Origin: Penelope pileata | Taxonomy: Eukaryota; Chordata; Aves; Galliformes; Cracidae | Direction: 5' to 3' | Length of the DNA: 64,000 nucleotides | Assembly (NCBI GenBank): GCA_013396635.1 | Contig: WBMW01001504.1 | Span: 28,224 to 92,223, forward strand | Part shown: in pieces, positions 12,301 to 24,300 of the stretch | How positions within the stretch are numbered: the first letter of the stretch is position 1 | Layout: the number at the start of each line of letters is the position of its first letter | The notes under the pieces: model-generated | Told to the model about the DNA's origin: nothing | Database searches by the model: none | The model's input: the letters and a program-made list of their open reading frames with translations, nothing else | Position numbers and translations under genes: made by a program

Positions 12301-15300
12301 AGGTGCAAAAGTCTTTCACAAAGAAATATGCATAGCACTGCTCTACAGCTGTATAAAACATAGCATGGAGATGCAGACCACATTCCTTCTCTATTTGGAA
12401 AAAAATTAGCTTTCCTGTGCACCCCGCACTCACCTGGCTGGAGGCTACATCCATGTGGCTAAGATGGCAGCAAAAAGAAACATTTCTAGTAGCTGTCACC
12501 TCCATAGCCATACTGCTCTTATCAGAAGGCTGATTTCTTCCCAAAAATAGCTACCTGACTGCAGCAGCTGCTGTCCGACCACGACGTTTCTTTTGCCTTT
12601 CCTTTGATGTGGATGCAAAATCTGAGACAAATCTCTTTAGTTGTTATTAAGGACACAGATGCTATTTTGACTGCAGAGAGGGACCCGTCTATCTCAGAGG
12701 AAGCCAGGGAGAAATCTCCCTGTGAAGCTTACAGGACTGCTCTGCCTTCTGCTCCTTAGCAAACAAGTATGAAGCCAGGACATCAGGTTGAAGTTAGTTT
12801 AAATCCTCAGTAAAGTCCGTTTGGGCTGCCTTCTCTCCCATAACGAAACTGGTACAGTGGCTGCTAATTATTAAAGGAACCACTGGGATCTGAAGCTGTT
12901 CTACCTGCTCAGCTTATTGAGAAATAGTGGCACTGGTAGGAAAAAAGTTTCTATCCTTAGGGCTTTCCCCTGGATTTTTGCCGGGTACACACATGAAGTG
13001 CAATGACACATCCAGGGACAGCAGGACCTAAATCAGCAGAAACAAATGCTCCATTAGTGCTTTCATTGCTGCAGAATTTTACTTTCTGCCCATTTTTTTT
13101 ATCAAGTGAGTTTGGCTTATACAGGGTACTCCTACCTTGTCCGTTAAAAAGGAGAACGACTGCCGGGAAATGTAAGCACAGCAGCATCAAAGCTCAGTAA
13201 TGTCATTTGAGTTCATGTGAGACATTTGGTTGCAGGGTGACCTGATCCACAGATCACCCAGAAATAACCATTTGCCTCACAGGACAAGCAGAAAGCAGCA
13301 CTGTGGAAACCACACACCCATTTCTCTTCGGATGTCCCCAGCACCTCTTGACTCGAGTCCCCACCATTGCAAACAATGAGTAGTTTGCCTGAAATCAGCA
13401 TCTTCACAGACAGGCCAAAACCTCCATGTGTAGGGGAAGAAGAGAAAAATAAACAAACAAATTACAAACAAACAGAAATATATAATGCTACGTTGCTCAT
13501 TCGTCCAAAAAAAAAAAAAAAGTGGTTCCCCTGTAATTGTGCCTGCACTGCCTCCAGCTATGGGTGTGGTAGGGAACTGCCAATAGAAGGCTTTTAATCT
13601 GGCATGAAACATTTTTGTTTGCAAGTGCTGCCTACTTGTCTCACTTCATCACAAAGCAGGATGAAGACCAGCACGTAGAGGATGATCTCCAGGACAGTCG
13701 GCTCCTTCTGGAAATCCATGAGCAACACATAGGCGAAGAGTAACAGGAAGACGATGTAGAAGATGACGTTCCAGGAGAAGACCACAAAGGGTGAGGTGAA
13801 GAATGACACGTAATACAAGAAGAGCTTCTTTCTCTTCTCCACAGGCTTTTTCCTGACGAATTAAAAGAGGGAAAATGTTTCAAAGCACAGCTTCCTTGCC
13901 TGGAAATAGTTGCGCACTATATGAAAATGCAAATTAGAAAGCTACAAAGCCTAGCAAGGGATAATGCTGTCAAAGTAATGTTATTCTGCATCCACTGACT
14001 TCAGCCATACAAGTGAATTGGCACATCTTAACTCCAGGAAACAATCTGCCAAAAGGTTTTTCAACCACTAAATATTTTTATTTGAGAGTTATTGAACAGA
14101 ATTTATCCACTGAACGCGTGGAGTCTCCAGCCTTGGAGATAGTCAGAACTCGACTGTCCTGGGCAGTTTGCTGTAGCAAAGATATCATGAGAGAACTCTT
14201 CCAGCCTGAATTGCCCTGTGATTCTATGGTTAACTGACTTGATTTTCCTCTGTTAATGAGAAGCCAGTTGATTACCTGAATGAGATGAAACCACAGCCTA
14301 TTAAAGGAAAAAAGAACAGACACAGTATGATCTTCCAATTGTTAGTGTCTCTTGAAATCCCTCCATACCACTGCTTGGAAAGGAAATTCTGCAGGGAAGG
14401 AGAAAATATTCTCATTTATTTCAACAGCAGCAAAATACCTTAGGAAAGCTAATAGAGGACATTTGATTTAGAAGAAAAAACCTTGAGATTTTAAACAAAA
14501 TAACTGGGATTACCATCTCAGCAATGCAGTTGCATCATGCTGGTTCCTCTAGTCTTCCTGACAAGGAATTGCATGAGAGGCTAAACAGGACCTGACCTGA
14601 TTTATAAGGATATTTACACTGGGCAGTATATCCACACTGTATGACCACAGAAGTTTTACCAACGGAGAAGTGACATTGGACAGCCTTTATCATCTGTTTT
14701 TGTAATGATTTATAGTTCTAAATAATCTTCCCCTCTAGACGTAGCATTTGTGGGCAGATCAGCTGTTTCCTGTTTCAAGAAGGGAAGCCACACAGTGTCC
14801 TTTCAGCCACAATCAGTGCTCTTTGGGATGCACTGCACAGCACTGCAAATGTTGGTTCTGTGAGTATAAACACAGTGCGACTGGGCTCTGTCACAATGAC
14901 ACAAGGCTTAGGGTTCCCCTGTCTGAGAAGCATCTCTCATCGCTTCTGACTTCCATGAGGACAGTATCTGAGCTGTGGCCTTTTCACAGGCTGTGCATGT
15001 GGATTTTGGCAGCAATATGCATTTGCTTACGTTCTTTTTTAAGCCACCCAGACAATAAGAGTTACAGCAACACATGCACCTTCTTTGCATCGATGTTACC
15101 TGCACCCCTGGCTGTGCAATGAACTGCTGGTCTTTCGCTTCCACTGCCAGTTCCAGGCAATTGCTCCCTCCCCAGGCTTCACAGGAATAGGTCAGCAGCT
15201 GTTCAGCTAGATCTTCATCATTGCTATAGCACTCGGTGAACAGCTCTGGAGGAAAGAGGCAGCCCCGTGAGGGGTGAAAGCAGCTCTACCAAACCTGTCC

Positions 15301-18300
15301 CCCGGAGCCTGTCCCTGTGTGGCAACAGCTGCAGGGCCCAAGGAGCAGGAGTTGTCCATGTTTGTCCTCCAGCATTAACACTCATTCTCATGGCACTTGC
15401 TGCACGTTTCTACATCCACTTTGCAGCACAATCACTCACACTCTGAACTCCAACTTCTAACTCAGTTTTGCACCAACTGGGATGCAACTGCCTTCAAAAC
15501 CGTAACAGGAAAGCATGTAGATGGAAGAACTTTTTCCTAATTTTCAGCGTGGTAAAACAACACGTGCATACACTTTTCACTTAATACATTGCACATATTA
15601 AGCTTTCATACAAAATTTATGTATAGATGAGAAACTATAATCAGAGAATTGTGTGGGTTGGAAAGGACTTCAAAGATCATCTAGTTCCAATCTCCCATCA
15701 CATTAAATCAGGTTACCCAGAGAGAGTATTAAGGTAAGTTCTGTACAAAAAAAATGAGGAAAACAATGAACCTCTAGCAATTCAGTACCTCTGCTTGTTT
15801 CATTTTCTTATCATTTCACTTAGCACTGATATAATGAGTTACAGTCAGCGTCAGCAGTCCCATCTTAACTGTAAAGTCAACGAACAAGGACAGGATCTGA
15901 TGGTTTTTCAATGAAAATGCATTGCAAACAGCTGTTTGAGAAGAGCTATGAGCATCCTACTCTGCCACTATTATTACTGCCACTAACAATCTTCATGGTG
16001 TGAAAAAAGAAATAAACAGGACAATTCCAGGAAAATTTTGCATGCAAGGAAGCTGTACTCCACTCCTTAGTGGACCGTAAAAGAGGCTTGTAGTCATTCT
16101 GATATACATGCAAATAAACACAAGGCTAAAAGTTCACCAGGTCAAACTAGCCTCCATTAGCGAAAAAACAAGAACAAATAAGATCTGCTTCTAGGAGCTA
16201 CAAAACAATACCAATCTGTCCTGCCACCAATCAGCCTCTTTAAATAGTAAATATTAGTTAATCCAGGTCATGAGATGCAGAACTTCATACTTATTCATTG
16301 ACAACCCCGGTAATAGCATAAACTGAAGGTCAAGCAATGAAAAATGACTGATCCAGATCTGCATTCTCAACAAGCATTGCTTTTCTTTTTACAATAATAA
16401 AGGCATATGATTTTGCTGTTTAGAATTTAGGAATTCAATACACTTTTTATCTGTAATTTATTCTCACTTCTACTCTACAGCACTACTGCAGATTCTGAGG
16501 ATGACTCTTCTCAGCTTGAACATTACCAGCACTCAGGAAGTTTCTCTTACCCAGTACTGCTCTTGCTATTTCAGCCTTGCCATTACAGCCAGTTAGCTTT
16601 TCTTCCCCGTGGAAGAATTTTTCTATAAAAAAGCCCCAAACACTCATACTTGGTATCAAGCTGTTCAGACAGGACACGGAGTATCAAATGGGAACAGATG
16701 TCATGGTAAACACTTCCAAGCAGTGAAAAACACTTTTTAGTGTTAGTGGAACAGGTGGCCCAGAGATGTTGTGGGTGCCCCATCCTTAGAAGTGTCCAAA
16801 GTCAGGTTGGGCAGGGCTTTGAGCAACCTGATCTAGTGAAAGGTATCTCTGCCCATGGTGGGAGTGGGTGGCCAGGATGATCTTCAAAGGTCCATTCCAA
16901 CCCAAAATATTCTAAGTTTCTATGATTTAATGCTGGGTGACTAATGTTCTAAATAAAGATTTCTTTCTACTTCCTTTAGAGGTGTCATTCTCTTCTTTAA
17001 AAGTCAGGCTGAACTTCTGGGGAGAATTTCAGGCCAATTGAATCAATTATCTTGCCTAGCGTTCTGCTGAGAAAAATCAACCGGGTTTTCAGTTTGCATT
17101 ATCTGTACAAAATAAAAACTTCTATGCAAGTCTTGCTGTGCATCAGATCTGGAGAACATTAAAACAAACAATGTTCGAAGAAGTGAAATGGTTGCCTGAT
17201 CTCTGACCCTTCTATTAATTTTCTAATGGACATAAGAAGGCACTTACCTACTGCTCTTGTCTCGTACTCATTAGCAAGTTCCTCAGACTCACCAGCAGCA
17301 TTTATGTCATTCTTCACTTTTGCCATGCTTTTCAGGAGCTTACTGGCCCCAAGAGCTGCCAAAGTACAACCTCTTGTCTATGGAGAGAGATTTAAGTCAT
17401 GCAAATCCCTCTGGATAGGAAATCTGATACATTCTTTAAAAATTATTCCCCTCTTTTTGCAGCTGCTGAGTTCCCAGCCAAGACTGACAAATGAAGTTAT
17501 AGTTCCACAAAACAAACAGTAACCATTACTGTAGTGGTTTGATAAAAGCTTCATGACCAGCCTGAAAAGCTGTTTTGTTTTATAGTTGGGTATCAGCTTT
17601 GCGTCTCTAAATGAGGATGCACAGAAGAGGGTCTGCTCTGCCATGAACCACAGTACTATATTGATAGTACACCAGCCTGGAGCAGCTGACTATGCTAGTT
17701 TATTTCAGGAAAGAAGCACTTCGCTTTGGACATGCAGACCAATGTGAGAAGGAGCATCCATCAGCTTTGCTTGCACTATCCTCACAATTGTAGCCTGTGA
17801 ATTACGTTTGAGGCAATAAAACTAAACATCCCAGCAAAATCAGAAATGGATTTAAATCAAGTACCTGGGATCACAACACATCCATATTGCAGAATGTGAG
17901 GGAACTCAGCATTCAAGACTGAAAACAGATGAGAAGAGGCAACTACATGTAAATGCTGGTTTGGAGTGCTGGCACACATCTGATGTTATGGAAGGAAAGC
18001 CTGAAATCCATACCCAAACATAAGGTGTGTGACATTCAACCTACTTACTGAGCCACCTTGCAATTATCTACCGTGGTTTTGTGTTTGAAGGTGGATCCAG
18101 AGCCTCCAAAGGCAAGGAACACCACTGTGCTGTTTGAGAGCAGGAACAAAGAATTCAACGTACTTGCTCCCAAATGACTTTGGACAACTCTTTCTTGTTC
18201 TGAAGAACTGACCAGATAAACAGAGCTTGCAATGGATGCCTGGTGATAGGACATTCAGTCTGAAAAAAGAAGAAACAATTCTTCAGACCAAATTTCAACT

Positions 18301-21300
18301 AAACCATTTTCTGGAGCTAGCCCTCAGACTGTCATTATCCTGCTTTCTTATTTTCTTCCTTCTACAGCCAGCCCTCGGATTCCCTTCCTAGACTATCTGG
18401 CACTAGTCACACACTGCTGTAAGTTACAGCAAACTTATATTTTCCTATTCTGTTTGGAAGAATCAGCTCCCCAGTGTTTCCTGAAGCAGGCACATTTGGG
18501 TCAAAGTCTCTTTCTGCTTTAATCTGTGCAGTTCATACTGTCTCATTCACAGCTTGTCTTTGTTTTTAAATAGCACAGAGTAGAATGTTGTGAAAGGAAT
18601 ACTAATTTTGCACCAATAGGCACCCTGAACTTCACAAAAACCTAAACAGAGTTGAAGTTCTGAGCTACCAACTTTTTTGCTTTAGAGCATCTTGCGCCTG
18701 GGGACTGCATAGCCATTGTGAAATAACTACTGAGCAACAAAACTTTTAAGAAGCAAAATGTGTTAAGACAACATGTTATGTATAAAATCAGGCTTAGACT
18801 GTTAACAGCAAATCTTGCTATACCAGAAACAAAACAATTTTTTTTTCCCTTTTCAAAGATGTAAAGTGGAATGAAATAGCTCATCACTTACTGAAAGATG
18901 TATCTCCATCTCATGCTTATTTTTATCGTATCTTTTGAGACCTCTTCGGAAGTCTTCAACCATCTTCCACACAAACGTGAGGAGTGCATCATTATAGGAG
19001 TTCTTCGCAATCTGCAGGTTCTTGAACACCAAACTGCTGAAGTTGTTGGTGTACAGCTCTCTAAGAATCTCTGTGGTGAGGAATTTCCTCAGATTAAAGC
19101 CATTTTCCAGGAAGAGACGAACGAATTTGGGCCTGTCCTTCACTAGGGCTGTGAACATGACATCCTGCAGGTCAGTAGACTACGAGGAAATGGAAGAGGA
19201 AACATTAGGGGCCATATGAGATGCGAAAAGCTTAGCAAAGGGGCCTGATATATGTAGTGACCTTCCGCACTTTCCTTCATGTTGTCACACTTCAATCAGA
19301 ATCAGCTTTTCCCACATGCAATTGCATTTGGGTGGCCTAGAGTAATTCTGGCATGAGTAATCAGTGATAACGGTACAGGGAGGAAAAGGTGGTCTTACTT
19401 ATCATCACAGAGAATGGGATGCTGAGAGGGATATCTCTCTTTCCCCTGCTCCCCAGCCCATGTCACCATACTCAGAAGACATATGTACCTCCCAGTTTCG
19501 GTCATTGGAGAAGATCTCATCATGGGCCAGCTCCACCTGGTTCCACTCTAGTAGCAGCTTCAGCTGCCCGTTCCAGTTATCTCTGCCATGCTCATTGGTG
19601 CTGAAGGCTGCTGAGGAGGAACAATCCTCTAGGTAAAAGACCAGAGACAGAAGAGCTTCTTGGTATACTTATTCATTCCTGTTTTTCACTCTGCTCAACA
19701 AGATCCCTATATCCAGCACCCTTCCCCTGGTTCTTAGTCCAGTTTCTTTGAAGAGGACAAAACTGAGCTGCTGTGAGGACCTCATCAAGAGAAAACAGCA
19801 AAATGCTTCCTCCCAGGTCATCAGTTCTGCATCCTCTCCACAGAAGAAATTCTACAGAGTTCAAAAGGAAGACCAAATGTCACAGGATCTTTCTTTGTGG
19901 ACAGTTAGATCAGTCCTGCAACTTTCACTGAGTACCAGTTCTGCTCTGCTGGAGGAGCAGAGCCCAGGCCTACACTCATGGTAACAGACCCTGTCGTGGT
20001 TTATTATTATTTGTTTTAAAACTCTTAAGACAATAATTTTTATAGGTAATTTTGCATGACAAAACAAGTACAAAACCAAACACTGAACCAAATCCATCCT
20101 CTTTTCACAGGGGAAAGCTACAAAATTACATGATTCCTAGGAAAGTCACAGACAGGTTTGTCATGTGCTGGCTGCTGCATCTCACAGCCTACATGTGTAG
20201 GCTGCTGCATCTCACAGCCTACATGTGTAGGCTGCTGCTTTCCCACAGGTCAGTCACTTCAGATTTATGGAAATGTTACAATGGCATGCAAAAGGACCAA
20301 TGTTTTCCAGGTTCAGCACATCACTCAGTTTGTGACTGAGCTTGCAAGGATACATTTGCATAGGGTAAACATGACTATTAGAAATCCTGGAGTAACCCAT
20401 CCCTGTCTTTCTATTTAAAAAGCAACACACAAACAAACAGAACACACAAAAACAGAACAGAAAGACAACGACTTGCCTTTGTATAGAGCAAAACAAATGG
20501 CATTGCTCACAATTTCATCTCCTGTTTCTTCTATTTTGATAACTGTCAGTAAATGAGGATTCTCGAGGACTTCTTTGATCTGCAAAAAGAAGTTCCATTT
20601 CAAAGCAACCCAGACTGCTTAGCAGTTGATCTACTAGAGCATCTTTAGAAGAAATTTCCCATCACATTGCAGCAAACTTCCTTCTCATCAGTCCTATTTA
20701 CAAATACAAATAAAATCTACACATGTCCAAATAGAAGCAGATGAGATTTAAAGTCACCAAACAGCTGCTTATTATAAAACATCACTTCTATGTCCTTGTG
20801 TTTCATCAATAACTCAGCTTTCATTCCAAGACATAGAAAACAAAATGCTAGCCATTTGAAACTGAAGGAGGAGGTACAGTCCAAGACAGCTCAGCAGAAA
20901 CTGTGAAGGCAACCAATTTGCGAAAGCAGATCCATGCGTTCCAGTGTGGAGGTCTTCCTGCAAACCAGAGGCTCATATTCTGCTCAGAGGGCAGCTCTTC
21001 CTCTTCACCTTTGGAGGCCACAGCCTCCAGGCTCAAAGCACAAGCTCAGACTCAGTTTCTACTGTCCTGTCTCTGCAGAAGACCATACCCTACTGTAAGA
21101 GACTGTTTTGGAATCTTTTGTCTCAAAGTTTGCTGTGAGAACTCTCTTGTCTCAAAGTCTGTGCACCTGCCCGAAGGCTTGCAGACCAGGGACAATGAGA
21201 GACAAGCAGCCGCTAAACGGCCATCGAGCAGCCTTTCAGCCTGGCGCCTTGAGGGAGGCAACCACCGAAGGGAACGGGCAAGCCCGGGCTTGCACCGTCC

Positions 21301-24300
21301 ATGCCCGTTCGTGTGATACGTGACATACCTGGGTGACCAGGAATGTCATGCTGGCCAAAAAGGAGGATAAAAAGACCTCCTCCAACGGGGGAAATGCTAG
21401 GAGCTGCACAGGAGCTGCCTAGGAGCTGCCTGCTTGCTGCCTACCTGCTGCTGTCTGACTGATGCCTGACAGATGCCTGGCTGGACCTGCTTGATACCTG
21501 CTGATGCTCGAGACATGAGGTCCTGCTACCTGATGCCTGCTTGTTGCTCCTGCTTCCTGCCTGATGGCCTGATGCCTGACGATGCCTGACGTCTGCTGCC
21601 TGAAGCCTGCACCTGCTTGCTGCCTGAGACCTGACGGCCTGATGCCTGCTTGCTGCTGCTCCCCCTGCGCTCTCGCTCCCTCGCTCCCACACGGTCCTGA
21701 AGATACTCCTGGTCTGATAGAACGGCGTGGGATCCATGGCGGTGACTGGCCCCGTTTTCTATATGTAACCCTTGCTCTTAATTCCTATCTTTTAGTATCG
21801 CCTGCTTCCCCATCCCCATCTCCCTCACTGACCAGAATTCCCATTAAACTGGTCGGACAACATTTGACCTCGTTTGCGTCTTAATCTCACTCCGGGTATG
21901 TTACAGAGTCTCCCCTCACTCCGTTAATCAGAGCGGGACACCTACTCCTGTCCTTTTCCCTATAAACTTGTTACAGAATCAGCAAAATGTTGAGGTTGGA
22001 AGATACCTATGAAGATCTAGTCCAACCTCAATGCTCAGATCAGGGCAAAGCACTGTACAGAACTTGCAGGATGCCCCATGGATTTGCTCTACCAGGCTCT
22101 GTGCTTTGACTCAAGTCTTATCAGAAACAACAGCTCCTTGAACTTCAACAGCAGAAGCCTTGTTTGGTTCATATCAAAGGAAATAAAAGTAGAAATATGA
22201 GTGACTGTATCCCTACCTGAAGCCTGCAAACAGCTTGCAATGGCACATCCATTAAAAATAAATAATAGTAAGTTAAAGGGGGAAGAAAAGCTGAGTGAAG
22301 AGGACTTAGACGTACAAGAAGCAACACAGCATTTTCCATCCTCCATAATGAGCATGCAATCACTCTTCACTCCCTGCTCCCTCCTGTGAATATGGTTAAG
22401 AGATAATTGAAAGAGAAAAAGTGAATCAGATCCCAGGATAAAGCACTGGACTTTTAATTGAGAAAGTCAATTAGCCTGAGTTAATGGACTATAGAACTGA
22501 AGTGTTGTTGGAACAAAGACTTCTAAAAAATAACAGAACATGAAGATTTTCTGGAACTCCATTTTTATATGTCCCTATTAAGAAAGGCAGAAAAGTATCT
22601 AAGGTCAGTCTGTAGATCATGTAACTGGAGATTTAAAACAGAATCCTGAGTCTGGCTCAGGCAGCCCAAGACATCCAATGCTTTCTTTAGTTCCCCTCAT
22701 CTCCAAAAAACACTCTTGTCGTAAACAGTCAACCATGGGAACACAGTGTTAACTAAATTCTGAGCGCTCTATCTATGGTCAAAGATAGAAAGAATAGCAA
22801 ATGAACTTACTGGCATATGTACAATGTTATACCTTCAGTTGCAACCCATGTGCACAGTTCTGTCAAGTCCAAACTCCATTTAAAAACTATGTGCTGCTTA
22901 AGATGACACAGGGATGCTGCTGTGTTGAAATACTGACAAAGCAAGTCTCTAGTCCTGAAAACTCTCTTCCTCGACTGTGAGGAAAATCTGTCGAGACTGG
23001 TATCTTAAAGAATGAAGGAAGAAAGCTAAAAACTTTATGAACAAATCCTGGAGTAAAATTGCTACAGTTTGAAAGTCCACAGGGTAGCAGTAATAACCCA
23101 CCCTTTGAGCAATCCAGCAGGTTTAAGCTGTGTGAGGCCTAACTCAAAATACCCAGTGCCACTACTCTTCTGCTGCTTTCAGCCTTACCAGCCATCTACA
23201 ACAGCTCACACTTACCCATTTGATCCAGCTTTCAGTCTCCTCTTCTGAGAGCCTTGAGATGGTGTGAGGCAGATACCTGAGCAGGCTCTCCTTGACACAT
23301 GAAGAAGTAAGAGTGTCATCCACCTCCACCAAGCTAGCTAGAACATCAGCTATCCGGCCAGAGCCTTCCACGACCACACAGGGAATTTTGCTCTTGATGG
23401 CCACATGGATGGACTAGGGAGCAAAGAGGGAGAGATGATGACTGGGAGCTTGACTGTGCCATTAGAGAGTACGTCTAGAAAACATATCTTTTGTGACTTT
23501 AGATATCCTGGTTCAAGAAACTTCTTCCTGTTGCCTGCATTCTGTTCATCCTCTTTCTGCCTCTCTTTTATCTGAAGTTAATGCCTTCGCCCTCCCCTTT
23601 TGAGCTCAGAAGGGTCAGAACCATCAGAGCCTTCCTTCCTTGTTCAGCTGTCTCAGCTTAAACTATATGCAGCCCACAGTTCTCAGGATTAGCTCTAGCA
23701 AGCTCTAAATTGGAGCATCTCCAACACAAACTGATCTTGTCTGCGTATGATACAAAAATACTGACCTCCACTGAGCAAGTGCAAGCTAAATTTTGGCAAA
23801 CCAAAAACTTAGGTGAACTTGTACAAACAGGGTCAAGAGCTACACGGCTGACAAAGACCTTTCTGTTTACTACTCAAATAACGACAAGAAACAAATGTGT
23901 GCTGGGTTTGCTATAAAAGAGCTAAGAGAACTGAACTTTCCAGCCAAAATTTTTTAAAATACCAGCTTGAGGCAGAAACTTTGCATAGAAAATTTCAGCT
24001 GAAACAAACATCATAAGCATAAAAGGAATTTCGAGCAATTGTAAGGCAATCCTCAATGAATACTAGGATTGGCTACTTTATCATGTTCTTGGAGTAATCT
24101 CTCTTCAATATTAGAGCCTTGCTGTCACTCCTGGAAAAAATGAAAGAAATAAATGAAATAAATAAACTTACTTTCAAAGTCTCTTTCCCTCCACCTTGGG
24201 CAAAACACACAATTGGAATCTTCTCACCATAATTTGATTCTGTGAAACACGCAAAAAGAGAAAAATATTGATCACACTACTGCAGTTTGACCATTGCAGT

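Noticed and set aside
13636..13883. Ser-rich frame overlapping TRPM8 exon 16
   Set aside because: It is an out-of-frame shadow of exon 16; the frame encoding S2 matches TRPM8 exactly.
20171..20240. CRISPR-like repeat
   Set aside because: The units are directly adjacent with no spacers, and this is a vertebrate genome.
21415..21655. Coding region in the GC-rich Cys/Leu/Pro frame of the LTR
   Set aside because: The frame arises from the CTGCCTGATGCCTG tandem array within an LTR; no known protein.
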